Part shown: piece by piece, positions 26,027 through 38,712 of the stretch
Layout of the letters: each line of letters starts with the position of its first letter
Numbering within the stretch: position 1 is the first letter of the stretch
Source of the DNA: Neopestalotiopsis rosae
Lineage: Eukaryota; Ascomycota; Sordariomycetes; Amphisphaeriales; Sporocadaceae
DNA length: 64,000 bases
Direction of reading: 5' to 3'
Assembly (NCBI GenBank): GCA_023078685.1
Contig: JALGAS010000005.1
Location: 4,898,001-4,962,000 of the forward strand
The notes under the pieces: model-generated
Seen by the model: the letters and a program-made list of their open reading frames with translations, nothing else
What the model was told of the DNA's origin: nothing
Database searches by the model: none
Translations under genes and position numbers: made by a program

Positions 26027-27376
26027 TCAGTTGCCACTGTTCTGATTGCCAGTGTCTTCTCCATTGCTGAAGCCAAGATTGGCCAGCTGGAAGTCAAGAT
26101 CGTCCAGTGCGTTGGGGTTGGTCTTAGCGAGAACCTTCATGACGGCATCCTTGACATCGCGAGCATACATGGTCGGCTCGTACGCTGGCTTGGTACCGGC
26201 CTGGTGAACACCCGTCTCGACCAGGATGCTTCGCCACTCGGCACCCATGTGCGACTCGAACTCATTTGCGCCGCGAATGTCGGACTCGGGATTATCTCCG
26301 ATCATATAGACCTTGCTGATCTTGCGCTCGCGCCCAAGCTCGATGTTGAGCGAGTCGTTGTATGTGGTGAGGACCTTTTCACCGTAGGTGTAGGTAGCCT
26401 TGGTCGGCTTACCGATGACTGTGTACTTCAGTTCGGCACGACCCTGCGTGGCGCTAGCCCAGATGCCCTTGAGAGCGGCGCGGAAAGCACCCTGAGCAAA
26501 GCGAGGGTGCTCGTGCTGGGTCTTCCATTCAAAGTCCGGGTTGCAGAAGAACAAGTGTGGCTGGTTCTCACTAAGAAAGCCATAGTTGGGCAGATGCTCC
26601 GAGTTGTTGAAGGCGGACTTCTTTCCAGGGTTGCCGTGGCTACCCAGAAGCAAGTCAGTGACGATCTGAAGGTCGAGGCACCAGTCTCGAGGGGAAGACC
26701 AGACGAGGATCGCAGCGACCTTGGGAGTTGTGCCAGTCGGTCTGCCGTGAGAAGAGTGGTGATCCTTTGTCATCTCAGGGAACGGGTGGATGTGCGGCCA
26801 CTCTGCCACAAGGTCGGATGATGTGATGACCTTGGAGAAGCCGTAGGCATGCGCCAGATCACGAATCTGGTCTCCATGACCACCGAGAACGAGGATAGTC
26901 TCGTCTTTGTACTTTGGAACAAGGTCGTAAAAGGGAGTATGTGACTGCACGAAATTGGCAGCGGTGAGGTTCAGATCCAATCGCTGTCCAAGCTGCTCAA
27001 CATGCTTCTCTTCTGTCTTGCCGCCACCATTCGTCAGGAAAATGAAGGGAATGTTCTTCTTCTGAAGCAGCTGGATAGTCTCGCGTGCACCAGGGACAGG
27101 CTCCTTGCCACGAATCAGGACGCCATCGATGTCAAAGGCAAAAGCGACGGTCTTAGCGCCAGCAGGAGCCTCATTATCGTGCTCGTCGAAGAATTTGTCA
27201 TCCTCGTCAACCAAAGTTCTGCTTGTGATGTTGCGAAATACTGTCGGACGGTCGAGACCAGCGCCAAGCAAGGCGTGATCGAACACGGGACCAGGAGTAG
27301 TGACGGTAATGCCGTTGAAATAGCCATCGGCCATCGTGTCAGGACCGGTAACGGTAATGCCGTCGAAGTAGGACAT
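26027..27376 (-). CDS. HAD-superfamily hydrolase, CECR5/YKR070W type
   Basis: Intronless, 449 residues from the ATG at 27376. HAD motifs are in order: FAFDIDGVLIRG with the catalytic Asp82 and Asp84, FLTNGGGKTEEKH (motif II Thr), the GKPTKATYTYGEKVL block (motif III Lys) and MIGDNPESDIRGANEF (motif IV acidic pair). The long cap insertion and the length fit the CECR5/TIGR01456 subfamily, whose yeast member YKR070W is mitochondrial. It probably acts on a small phosphorylated metabolite; substrate unknown. The open frame runs upstream to 27544 without an ATG; this Arg-rich extension resembles a targeting peptide and would need a non-AUG start. Odd: the N-terminus has a repeated unit, YFDGITVTGP and YFNGITVTTP, about 18 residues apart. 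The tail is Asn/Gly-rich. Confidence 0.92.
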   Translation of the reverse strand: MSYFDGITVTGPDTMADGYFNGITVTTPGPVFDHALLGAGLDRPTVFRNITSRTLVDEDDKFFDEHDNEAPAGAKTVAFAFDIDGVLIRGKEPVPGARETIQLLQKKNIPFIFLTNGGGKTEEKHVEQLGQRLDLNLTAANFVQSHTPFYDLVPKYKDETILVLGGHGDQIRDLAHAYGFSKVITSSDLVAEWPHIHPFPEMTKDHHSSHGRPTGTTPKVAAILVWSSPRDWCLDLQIVTDLLLGSHGNPGKKSAFNNSEHLPNYGFLSENQPHLFFCNPDFEWKTQHEHPRFAQGAFRAALKGIWASATQGRAELKYTVIGKPTKATYTYGEKVLTTYNDSLNIELGRERKISKVYMIGDNPESDIRGANEFESHMGAEWRSILVETGVHQAGTKPAYEPTMYARDVKDAVMKVLAKTNPNALDDLDFQLANLGFSNGEDTGNQNSGN

Positions 27377-29634
27377 TGTTGCGGCTGTTCGACGTAACTG
27401 ACGAAGAAGTAGGGATGAAGGCTGTAAGTAACACCAAGGCGCGGAGAGGACGAGCCTTTCGGGAGATGATCGAGCTGAGATGACTGTTGTCAATGGAGTA
27501 TTGACATTTGGAAGGGCGACAAGTAGGTAATGGGTAATCCTCAAAGATTTGAAGTTATCGCGATGCAGTCCTGTTCGGACAGAGAGACAAAGGCTGCAAA
27601 TGCAGAGGTTATGTAGATGCTTCAGTTGTCAAATAGGTGATCTGCGCCTGGAAGCTGTAATGTTGCTGACAACAAGACGCCTTTGCTTGTGAAGTGAAGA
27701 GCGTGAAATATTACGTCCAGTTGGAAAGACAGCAGGTTGTATCCTTACGTTTGCTTGGAAAAAGTTTCAACACTGAAAAATGGAATAATGTCGGGCTTCT
27801 CGCTAGCGAGAAAAGTTGCGACTGACAGTCACCCAATCTCTCAGACGCGCCTCTGGGATCGCGCCAGGGAAATCGGTTACCAGAGGAACACTTTTTGATG
27901 TGAAGAAAAATGCAAACGGCCTTGTCAATGTTGGGGGACGAAGTGCGGCCCATTGCACCAAAGTTTTGGTACAAGTACATGCAGCTCCTGCCATGTCTGT
28001 GACATTTATATACAACATGCTCCCTTTCGTGCACCCAGCAGGCGTGAAAGAGACCAGGGCAGTTTATGATATCTAATATCCTATTGATGACTAGTCAAAT
28101 GGGACAAGGTAATTGTGCAGGCAGTGCCGGATATACACATAGAAGAGACAAAGAAAACGGACAATCATCGAATCAACCCAACCTGTGAGCCCAACCACGC
28201 GCTCAAGGTAGACAAAGACTTTGTTTTACAGGATTTTTAGACCCCTTCGAGGGAATACAAGAGGCGCAATCAATCTTCTCGTGATCATCATGGTCATGCC
28301 TTGTGCGTAGATTCACGTAGCGCTCACTGTAGGAACTGCTAAGAGCAGATGAACAACTATTTTCTATTGTTAATACCTTGCTTCTGCATTGTCTCGACCA
28401 CTCGAGATCTGCTTCGCTGCCCTAGAAACCATGCAAGCAATTGCAGGCACAGGAAAGGCGCAAGCAACAAGAATTGTATAGAGATTTCAACTACGTGTCT
28501 GACATGACAACCACTCTCTAATATACGTTCTCGTGAATTTTGTTAGTCAAACCAACATGTGAAATTGTAAAACTCGGTTCCGCACAAGTGTGCGTGCGAA
28601 TCTTGGTAGCTGTCTTCGCCTGTGGCCATCACAAATGGAGGCTTACGACCTTCTGCAACACGCGAGAATTATGGAAAACATCCGGCCTAAGCCATCTTGC
28701 TCAAGATTGAATAGCTGACAATCAAGTGAACAAGACCTTGGGGAAATCACGTCAAGCATGGAACGCACGTTTTGACACCTTGTTATAAATGGGCCCCCCT
28801 AGGGAGCACCCGTCTAGGCGCGTCTTCAGTATAGACTTGGAGTCGCGTCCCGTTTTGGCGTTAATTAAAAGAGAACCAAGTTGTTGGTCGGCCAATCACA
28901 TGAGTCACGGTGAGACGAATCTATTCAAAAACTTATCACCTTTTGCAACAAAGGAATGGGTGCCACAATTGTCAAGTTCATCACCAACATGATGATCAAA
29001 ATTTAGTAAGGTTTGCACCTGTAGTTTATTCATCTGCCTGTCTAGTCTTGCTAGCTTCATGAGGGTATCGTGTCGTACCTCTGCGCATGATGGTATGGCT
29101 GAGCGAAAATCAAACGAGAGGGAAAAAACATTAACACCCGGATCCCTTGTCACTCTGGCCTCCCTGCGGCGGCTGATGAACAAAGGGTGGGAAAAAGGAA
29201 ACGATACAGTAAATGCAGCCCTGAGAACTCCTCGCGAAAACCATGACCAGCCTATCCGCCGGGGACGATGCCGTGTCGAATAAATGGGGGTATTTTCCGG
29301 AAATCTTTTCTTTTTCCTCTTCCACCGAACACCGAAATACCAGCGCGCACTGAAGATGCTGAACACCATTGTCGATGCATTCCGCCCTTGATGACTTCAG
29401 TTCATGAAAGTCACCCGATTGTCGTCGAGAACAACCCAGCGAGTATGGCGCTTGTACAAAAGGTACAAAGGCTACCGCGACCCTATCGCGTCTGTACAAA
29501 GAAAATATTACAAAGGAAAGGGAAAAGTAAAGTGGAGAGAAGAATATGAGTTTCATGGAAGGAGGAGTCCTGTGCGGTTCCAATCAGGCCGTTCTCTGAT
29601 TGCCATGTCTCCTTACGACGGCAGCACTTGTGCT
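27377..29634. other. Intergenic spacer
   Basis: 2.3 kb without a supported gene. The first 170 bases upstream of 27376 are open in the HAD frame. Open frames at 28905-29369 (-) and 29404-29892 (+) show no family resemblance, and the latter overlaps the ORP1-like gene antisense. Confidence 0.5.
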
Positions 29635-32600
29635 CTAACACATGTCACCCGAAGTGTTGCCCATTCGGGGGAACGGGAGCTGAGGTGTCGACTGATGCAC
29701 AGCCGAGGCGCTCTGATGACGGCCGTGACGAGGCATGGCGTATGGCGACTGCTGCGTCTCAGGGGCAGGGCCCCAGGCTTGCTGAGGAGCCCAGGAGCGC
29801 TGCTGATAAGGCACACTATCGTAGTAACCCGGAGGGCCGCCAACATTATTGTAGCTCGGTCCGGAGTACGGGTCGTAGGGGCTGTTGTTTGAAGTGTGGT
29901 ATGCAGCCTCAGAGGGGTAGGGCTGGTACGGCGAGCGGTAGGTGAACTGCGGGTGGGGGAACAGTCCGGCCTCTGATGATGCGCGCTGATGCATGACCTG
30001 TCGGCCCTCAAAGTAGCCTCGGTTGACCTCTGGCTGCTGGGTAGCTGTGGTCTGACCGAGTCTGGGAGGGCCGCCAACAGGCGGAAGAGGGCCGCCAAAG
30101 CTGTACGGGGAGCTACGGGGAACGCCACTATCATAGTAAGACTCATGGATTGTATTCTCGCGCATGCTGTTGTCGTACGTGTACGAAGCGGGACGGTGAG
30201 GCAGCATAGCATGCTGACCATGGCCCATGGTAGTAGGAACCATGCTCTCAGGAACCCGAGACAAGCTGGGCCGGTGGCTGTGGTTGATACCGGGTTGGCT
30301 GGTACGTCGCATCATTGGGGAGATGTCCTGAGCGTATCCCTGGCCGTAGCCGACTGAACGGGAACGCTTGTGGCTGCCAGTGCTTGCCTTGCGCTTCATC
30401 GGAGCCTTGGCCTTGCCATCGTCCGACGAGTCAATGTTGGGCAGGATCTCAATGTCGGGGATCTGCGTCAACTTTCCGGCGACGATCTCAGCACGGAGAG
30501 ACTTGACAATTTCCAGAATCTGTTCAGTGCTGTAGCCACTGCCACATTTCTTAAGCAGCCAGCCAGGCACAGCGGTACCAGTGGTGGGAGTTCGGTCAAT
30601 GACCTCGACATCCTCATCCTCCTCATCGTCGCTGTTGGCACCTGAGCGGCGTCTCTTCTGGCCAGCACCACCGCACTCATCTAGTCGCTTCTGTTCTCTC
30701 TTGCGCACAGAGAGAGACCAGTTGCGGACAACTCCCGACTTGCCAGCCTTGCTGTTGCCATCGCTCCAGACTTGGATACGTCGGATTTGCTTCAGGACGA
30801 GAAGTGCCTGCAACTTGTTGTATTCTTGGTTGTTGCGATAGCGAGTGCGCTGGTAGTGCTTGCGGCAAAAGTGCACCCAAACATGAGGAGGGATATTGCG
30901 AGTGCAAGTCTTGTTGCGACCAAAGATGTGAGAAATGGCCTTGCGGGGAGATGAGCCTGTGGAACATCTGGCGGCGTACATGCATTTGACGGGCTCGTCA
31001 GGCGCCGGCAGGTAGACGGGAGAATCCTCTTCAGAGTCGATCTCGTCCATGATGCAACCGGTACGATCTTCGCCTTGTTGTCGTGGTGTCCTGAGTTGAT
31101 GTGGCGGCGTTGTAGATCGCTGAAGAGTCGCAGCGGCGTTGGCGGCGGCAAAGTCAGGTGCGGAAACTGCTCTCTTGTGAGATTTAGGGATACCGGGAAG
31201 AGCCAAGAAGTTGCCGAAAGACTTTGAATCTGGACTATTGAACGGTCAGAACTGTGCGACGAGGAGAAGGAATCACTGGCGGATCTTCTAGGTTTGCGTG
31301 TGTGAATGAAAGTGAACGAGTAAATGAAATGCGAGTAGGGAGGTTGACTGGTTGAAAGAATGGCAGGAACGAAAATGGACAGACAAACGACCAGAAGAAT
31401 CAGAGCTTGGGAGGAGCTTGGACCGATTATTCTCTCCGCTGCTGTTAAGCTAATCCAAAGAATTTGCATGCAGCGAACGTGAACATCCGAAGGCAAGCAG
31501 AGACTAACTGCTTCCGATCTCTTGACTTTGATTGAAGCCGTAAGAACAGGTGACGAGAGGGCAAGAACAGGATTGCAGGGCTTCGGAAGGCAGATCCTCA
31601 GCTCGTACCAGATGACAGATCCTGATCAGACTTGGAAGCTTGATGGTCGGCGTCAAATAGTGAGAGCTGCAGAGCTGCAAGTTTACGAGAGAAACAGTCG
31701 AGGAAATAGATACCTGTTTGGGTGTCTGAAGCTTGCGCTGCTGATATCCCAAGTATGATTGGCACCAGACGTGGTTGTTATGTTGTGAATAGTCTGGCGT
31801 GTAGTCTGTCCGAATTGGGAATTTATAGGTGTGGGAACGGGCAGAATAGACAAGAGATAGCAGGTACTCGTCGCCGTTCTTGCTTGAAATTTGATAGGAG
31901 GTGTGAATGAGCAGGAACGTCGGATTGACGACCGTGAAGCAATGCTACTGAATCACCACTTGGGAAGAACCAGGAAAGCATGCCAAGCTTAAACAATGCC
32001 CATAAGTGTGAATTGTCCAATCCACGCACTAGCACAGAAATTCTTTCGAGAAATTGGAATAGGTAAGGGGTGTGAATCACAGATTATTGATCCAAGTGCC
32101 ACATGATCTTGTCATCCATCAGTGAGTGAGTGAAAACTTACTTGGTCAAATCTTGAGGGCTCATCCGCTCTGAGCTCTGAAGGTCCCTCCGTATCAACAT
32201 AGCGTCAGATGGCGAGCCAGGTCTATCGTAGTCGCCCAAGTCAGGCTCCTCCGCAATTGTAGTTGGCGAGACACCTCCCTCCATTCTCGGTAACTTTCCA
32301 GGAAGCCACTCGGGCATGGACGAAAGACTGACTGCTGAGTCAAGGTTGTCACAAGACCTCGACTCCAGTGCTGTCAGAGCTGATAGAGCGATCGGATCCG
32401 TGATCAGAGCTCCAGTTGTTTGGTTGAAACCACCGACAGTCGAGACAGAGGAGAAGCGAGAGTGAGGATTGCTATGTAATGGCGAATTATAAGAAGATAT
32501 TGTGCTCTGGCTGTCGGAGCACTTGTGTCTTGGCGACTTTGGCGGACTTGCCGAGTCAATGGGCGACGAGCCATAGAATGACGGGCGTACGCTTGTTTGA

Positions 32601-32821
32601 GTAACCGACTTTGTGTCCAAGGTAAGAGGCATGGAATAGCCGTCCGCATTCCATGGTGTCCTTGTGCCTCTGGAGGCTCTAGACTCGCTCGTCCTTCTGG
32701 ACGACGTCCCCCACTCTGTAGATGATGGCCAGCCTGATGTCCTGTGCGTTACTGTTGTCGATTGGGATTGCTCGCCGGCATCCCTCTTTGCCCCCGCGTT
32801 CAACATTGTTGTCAGATCCAT
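29635..32821 (-). CDS. ORP1-like large regulatory-type protein
   Basis: Two exons, 32821-32142 and 31234-29635, separated by a 907-nt intron (donor GTAAGT, acceptor CAATAG with CTGAC 11 bases upstream; phase 2 fits), 759 residues. The N-terminus MDLTTMLNAGAKR is typical of fungal regulators. Central block: KCMYAARCSTGSSPRKAISHI, FGRNKTCTRNIPPHVWVHFC, RKHYQRTRYRNNQEYNKLQ and IRRIQVWSDGN, a Cys/His- and Arg-rich fold that I associate with proteins annotated as ORP1-like in Sordariomycetes; Magnaporthe ORP1 was reported from a transposon-tagging screen as needed for plant penetration (recalled, not checked). A basic KRRR segment plus the KRKASTGSHKRSRS run suggest nuclear import; a Pro/Tyr/Gln-rich disordered tail follows. 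Alternative: two genes, since exon 1 reads into a TAA at the donor and exon 2 has an internal ATG, but the phase match favours one. Confidence 0.72.
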
Positions 32822-34236
32822 TGTCGATTGCTGGGAAGCTTTATATAACAGGAAGTGAGTCTGGCTCAACCAGTTTTCTCACTCGGTCCAACGTATTTGT
32901 TATCTGTTATACCTCGAGAGGACAACCTGAGCGCAGCCAGGACTTTTCGAGAATGTAAAGTTTGTTGGAACACTTTACATGCCTGACTCTAATGTCGTAC
33001 GAAAAGGGAAGTCTTTTGAATAATACCTGCGCACCAGCACAGGGAGGCGTCGAGGTTTATGTTGTTGCCCTTCTGACTCCAAGTTGTAGTGGGCGCCGAG
33101 GCGTATATGACAAGAAGATGGAAGAAGAGAGTCACAGGGGGGAGTTCGTCTCGTCCGGGGCAGGGCTGAGCAAATATGATTATCAGATCTGTCGAGAAGA
33201 TCGACGTTAGAGAACCGCACTGACAGGCCTTGGTCGATTGAAACAGCCGAAACCGCTACCGATGGAAATGCGCCAGTCGTCCGGGCACGGTATTTCGAAG
33301 GCAGCCAGTGCCTATCAGAGGATAGTCGATGAGCGACGAAGGAATGTCGGGGTGCGGGAGTGAAGAAACCTTTCTCGACTGAAGAATTGGCCTTTCTTGA
33401 GACGAAGAATGGTATTCAAGTCTTTTCAGAGCAGCGCTTTCTTAAGACGAAGACCAGTATACAAGCCTCTTGACCATTCACGCTTACGGAAGGTCTTTCA
33501 GATGAGATCTCCCTGGGGGCGTTGCAAGACGTTCGCTTGGTTTTCGCAACAGAAGAAGATGAAACCTGGTAACTAATATAGGCAGGGGATCAGATGTACA
33601 TAAACAGAGCTATAGCGTGCAAGCATCCCAAAAGGGGCAAGGCGGCGTATCTCAATGTTATGATGGGACCAAGTACCGGCGACTAAAAGGTAAAACCCAA
33701 ATCACTCCCAGGGGGCGTATAGTATGAAGAACCAATTGGGGGGTGCAGCTCAAGGAGACGGTCCAGACCAAAGCCCATATCACACTCTCGGGTGTATGAT
33801 GTCCTGTATTGAGGTAAGCCAATACTCAACGGCGTCTATTAACAAGTAAAACCTCCAAAATGTGGCTTGAAAAAGTACAGGAGAAGGGGAATTAAACCAG
33901 ATTTGGTGGATACGGGCAGCAAAAAAGGATGGCTGCAGTCGCAATGGGTAGGCAACGTACGGATGTGATGGTGGACGAGGGCTGTGCTGACTGGTGCATG
34001 AATATGAGGCTACCTCTGAAGACAATAGCTGTTTGAGAGTTTGTTCTAAGTGTTCTCGACTAGGGTATCCACTGTACCAAAGGAAAGAAACAGAACGGCC
34101 AGAACGGAGACAGCTAAAGAACATACGGTACAAGACGTCAGGTCTGCTAGAGAAGAAATCCCCCGCGAGGCAAGACTTTGTCTGTTCTCGTCGTCCGAGG
34201 ACCCAGGAAAAGGACAGAGGGTGAAGAAAACGTCAC

Positions 34237-34252
34237 AACGACGACGACGACA
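34237..34252. repeat. ACG trinucleotide microsatellite
   Basis: Five tandem ACG units in non-coding DNA. Confidence 0.75.
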
Positions 34253-37200
34253 TTGGACATAGCTTGCGAGTGCGCGGATACAGGCGATGCCCCGTGTACA
34301 ATGGTGGGTATATGACAGATGACGGGCAGGGGAAAGGATGGGCATGCTTGCGGGCAATTGGCAAAGTCGACAGCGGTTACCTACTTTACTTACAACATAC
34401 TGAGCGACAATTTACAGGTAAAAGTCGCCGACGTTGAGGTACAATAGCACCTGTTCACAAAAGCACGTCCTGTCCATAGTACGTGCTACAGCTTGCTAGG
34501 ACGACGGTGTCCTTCCTTGCTAATTTCCCCCAGGCGTGAGGCACGTGCTGGATAGTGACAGGCGTTCTAGTCTGTCTGGGTGGGCGAGGGCAGAGAGGTA
34601 AAGTTTGGTACCTACCTACATTACCTAGGTAGGTTAGGTACAGACATAGCGCACAACTTGAACTTTACAGGAAGATGGAGACCATCATGCAACAAGAAGT
34701 ACAACAACAAAAGAGGTCTGCGGGCGGATCATGGCGTCAAGTGCTCGTCTGAACCATGATCTTCACCAGGGTATGAACCAAGCCAGGGTGGGGGTGGATC
34801 TCGTAGTGATTGTATTGAGGTGTTCCAGAAGAGGCGGGAACGAAAGGGGACCTGGCTACCTGGCTAGCTGGCTACCTCGACTAGGGCACCGCGTAGAGCA
34901 AAGCCCTGCACATTATGGAGATATGCAGCAGAACGGGCAATGAACATGTGCGATTGCTTGAATAGCATTGAAGAGAAAAAAGAAGGACGTTGAAGCGTTG
35001 AGGCGCAGCAGGCAAGAGAGTGTATAGATGATCTGCAAGCTGAGACCCGGCATTGGGGTTGAAACCTCGCAAGAGAAGGCGCTTCTGTTTGATGCCAGAA
35101 CGCCAGACGCTCAGGGACCGGTCGAGGGACACACCTGGAGCAGATCCTGAGGCTGGGCGATCTGTGACCGGATTGGCATCTGACCGGTGGATAACTTGGT
35201 CAAGTAAACCTATCAAAACAAATATTAGGGGGGAAGAATACCAATTGATGTCTGTGTGTGTAAGTAAGGAGAATGATTGACCAAGTTGGAACATGCTGGA
35301 AGACAGCGAACGGGCAGCTGCAATCGAGCGCAACAATTAGCACACCTGCATGAGAAATCAACTGTAAATTCTCTTGGGTCAAGTCAGTGCCCACGATTGG
35401 GTACCTTTTAGTTAGTTGAGCCTCTCGGGAGCTACCGAGTCTGATCAGCCTCTGGCCTCGGCTCCATTGATGGTCTTTGTTTTCCTCCACTATCGGTCGG
35501 TCGGTTGGTTGGCGCCGCATAAGTTTATATATACCCTCGTCCACTGTACCTTTCAGAGTGCCGCCATTCTAAGGGATAGTACCATATAACATGGCGGGAT
35601 ATTGGCGGGTTAATTATCCATGAGTTCGTGGCTGGTGACATCGTTCGAAATCAAAAATAGTTTTTTTGTGTACCTTGGCTTCTAGCCGGCGGTGGAAGCG
35701 GCAGGGCACGGGAAACAGGGCAGGGGCGATGCTATGGGGATACCATATCTCAATCACTCAGCTAAGCTTGGTCAAGAGCTGTACTGTAGTACTCAGTTCA
35801 ACGTAGTTTAGATACATTGATGGATCTACATGACCGTAATGGGTTTTATTCTCACTTTGTTTGTGACTTGCCCATGACCGTTACTAACCAAAGTCGCGTA
35901 AATAAATAAATTTGGTCACATTCAAGGGGCTCAATTCACAATATGGAAACCCAAACTGATGCCCTGCAGTTGGAAAGCCTGTACTTAGAGTATGTACTTA
36001 TGGAACCAGGTGGTTTGGGCGCACTTGACGTGTGCAGACTGCGTATAGCTGAGCTGCGCGCGACGGGGCTCACGCGTAATTTCCAGAGAAGAGTGCCTGC
36101 ATGTGTACTATGGTATGATGTGTTTGAGGGAAGTTTGGACCAAGTACCCAAAGTACGATCATAATATGGTTTCTTTTCCCCCCATCTATGACCCTTTTCG
36201 CTGGATGACAACTGTGTGATTCGTAGGGGTTATGGTGCTTTGAAGTACTTGCATGTGGGGTGGACTGGAAGTAATATTCTGCAGGGCGCTTTCCATGCGG
36301 TTCGTATTCTGTAACACCCGCGCCTGTCCGGTCACCACGCGAATAACCACGCTAACAGCTTTGAGGATGCCTTTTTTTTTCCCCCCTCCCCCTCGTGAGT
36401 ACACTTGCACAGCTCACGGAATTTATTTCTATTTTGTTCCTTGATATTTCCTTGCAGCTGTTTTCTAAACAATGTTTACCCCACTCAGATGGCGAAGAAA
36501 GTACGACAAGTAGGGAAAGCCACGGTATCATGAAACTTAAAATCAAAAGACAGTATTTCGTCTCGACCAAGGAATGCCGCAATTGCATCTTTGACAGATG
36601 TCGCGATACTGGCACTTGCCTGCCATATGTAGCCAGTGACGACGACGCTCTTGATGACGACAGACTTACACAATAGACATCCGTCTGCCAAATCCATGAC
36701 CATCCTTGAGCAAGCGCGGACATACAGCCCCAGGATACACCATGACCAGATCAGATTGTCAGCCCCATCAGTCGTCAACTCCTTTTGCCTCTTCTGTTCA
36801 ATTTTTCAGATGCCGATGGGCGACGAGCGGCCAGCGGGACTGGCGATCATACTCGAGCGCGCCCCCGGATATCATGTGCCTGGGCCAAAAGGGACAAGGG
36901 ACCATGGAAACTAAACAGACATGGCAGACATGTGAGTGAGAAGAAACTGTGTTCCGCTACACAAACATTTGCTCTCTATTGTTTGGGACCGCAATGGGAA
37001 GAAACGGTGCAATGCGATTGGTTCATCACGGACGCTTCAACTGTCAGATAGTCGAGATCCCGGACTTCTGATGGCCTGATGAAGAACCGTACGAAAGGAC
37101 GAAAGGCCTGAAGGTTACTTGCTCCCTTGCATGTCACTTCCACCTGGGTCCATTGCCTAGTCCCATTGCTGGGTAGCCTGAAACTGCATCCCAGTCTGGC

Positions 37201-38671
37201 ATCAGTTCCCGCATTCCCCAGTTGAATCGATCGTCGACAGGCGGTACAGATCAGATTGTGCCCTTATCGCGAGTTCACGAAATTTGACAGAAGTTTGAGG
37301 CTATTGTATGATCGTTTTCATCGACAAAAGGAATCACGACAGCTACGACAAAAAGCAATACAACGCTGCGCAAATTAACAGTCTGTCGTGCTTGAGGCAG
37401 ATTGGGAGACGACCCCAGGGCTCCAACATGAGACGGCGGCCTGTCTGTTTCAGTACCCCCAATATGGATACCCTTCTGTTCAAAATTCATGCGCTACGGC
37501 TCAGCGACGGCGATAGGCGCAAACCATGGGCAGGTGCTTAGTGGATGTGGGCTGCTGCTAACTTCTACTGTAGTAGGCTGGTAGGGCTCACAGAATCTCC
37601 AGCGCCAGAATCGGCCCCCTTGCTCCGCCGAGCCTTGACTACCCCATAACAGCATCACCCCTTGTCTATATGAGGCTCAATCTTGTCCAGGCCATCAAAG
37701 TTTGAATGCTACCTGTCAGGGCTCTGCAAGTCGAAAGGGACGAAAGTTTAAAGGAAAAATTAAGGAATATCTCGGTAAATGAATTCGAGATCGTCGTCGG
37801 TTCCTTCGCAGACAACGGCTACCAGGCGCGCCATTCCGGGTCAGCTTGTCCTTGTACCAGGCTACGTGCACAAGTTTACAAGATTATAGTGAAAGGTCGA
37901 AAAGATCGACAGCTGCTAAGCTGAACTAGTCCTGCTTGCACTCTATTCTGGAGAAATCAACCACCCAGTTCAGGTCGTCATTCATTCAATTCGACACAAG
38001 CAGACGTACACTCTATATATTTTCGGCCACGTAATGTGCACATTTCCTCCCTCGGCGTGGGATCTTGCATTAGACCACGGAGCACAATGCTGTCTAGAGA
38101 ACGGGGCCGCCCAAAACCTCTTGATTGACCCTCTGCATAAGGCAATCGCCTCGCCTAGTCGTCCTCTGACAGGCCAGCCTCATAGCTACGTAACCCTCTT
38201 CCGTGTATTATACTCCTGGGTAGCGAGGTATATACATACACGTGCAAACCTGGCTGACTGAGTGATTGATGTACCTAGCTACCGTCTGCCACTCCGCAGT
38301 CACCACAAAATTTATCTGTCAACAGCCATGGCTGCAGTGGTAGAAAAGCCTCTTCCATGAACTCCATCTCTGCATTATGATTCCAGCTGCTAAAAGCCCC
38401 TCAAAGTCGCCTGGGGGGCGGAGGAACCTGTAAACCCTAGACTAGTGGGCGGGAGGCCTGAAAGGCAGGGAAAATTGACGCCCGTCCGCCCATCCGCCTG
38501 CCCCTCCTCCGCCTCCCACCTCACGCAAGTTGGTTCATCAACTTTTAATCTGCCTACTGGTGCGGCGCCGTATCATCCACATCCCCCTTCGTTTGCTCGG
38601 TCGCATCCGAGAGTTTATTCACTACATAGACATAGACTCGAAAGAATCGTCGGCTAGAGGCAAGACAAATC

Positions 38672-38712
38672 ACCATCCATCCATCCATTCATTCAACCCA
38701 TCCCATCCCATC
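38672..38712. repeat. CATC/CATT tetranucleotide-type repeat
   Basis: CATCCATCCATCCATTCATT followed by imperfect CCCATCCCATCC units, non-coding. Confidence 0.75.

Noticed and set aside
25934..26821. 295-codon plus-strand open frame
   Set aside because: Antisense shadow of the strongly supported HAD hydrolase; reads as a low-complexity mirror of its codons.
29404..29892. 162-codon plus-strand open frame
   Set aside because: Mostly antisense to the ORP1-like exon 2; a mirror frame with no family resemblance.
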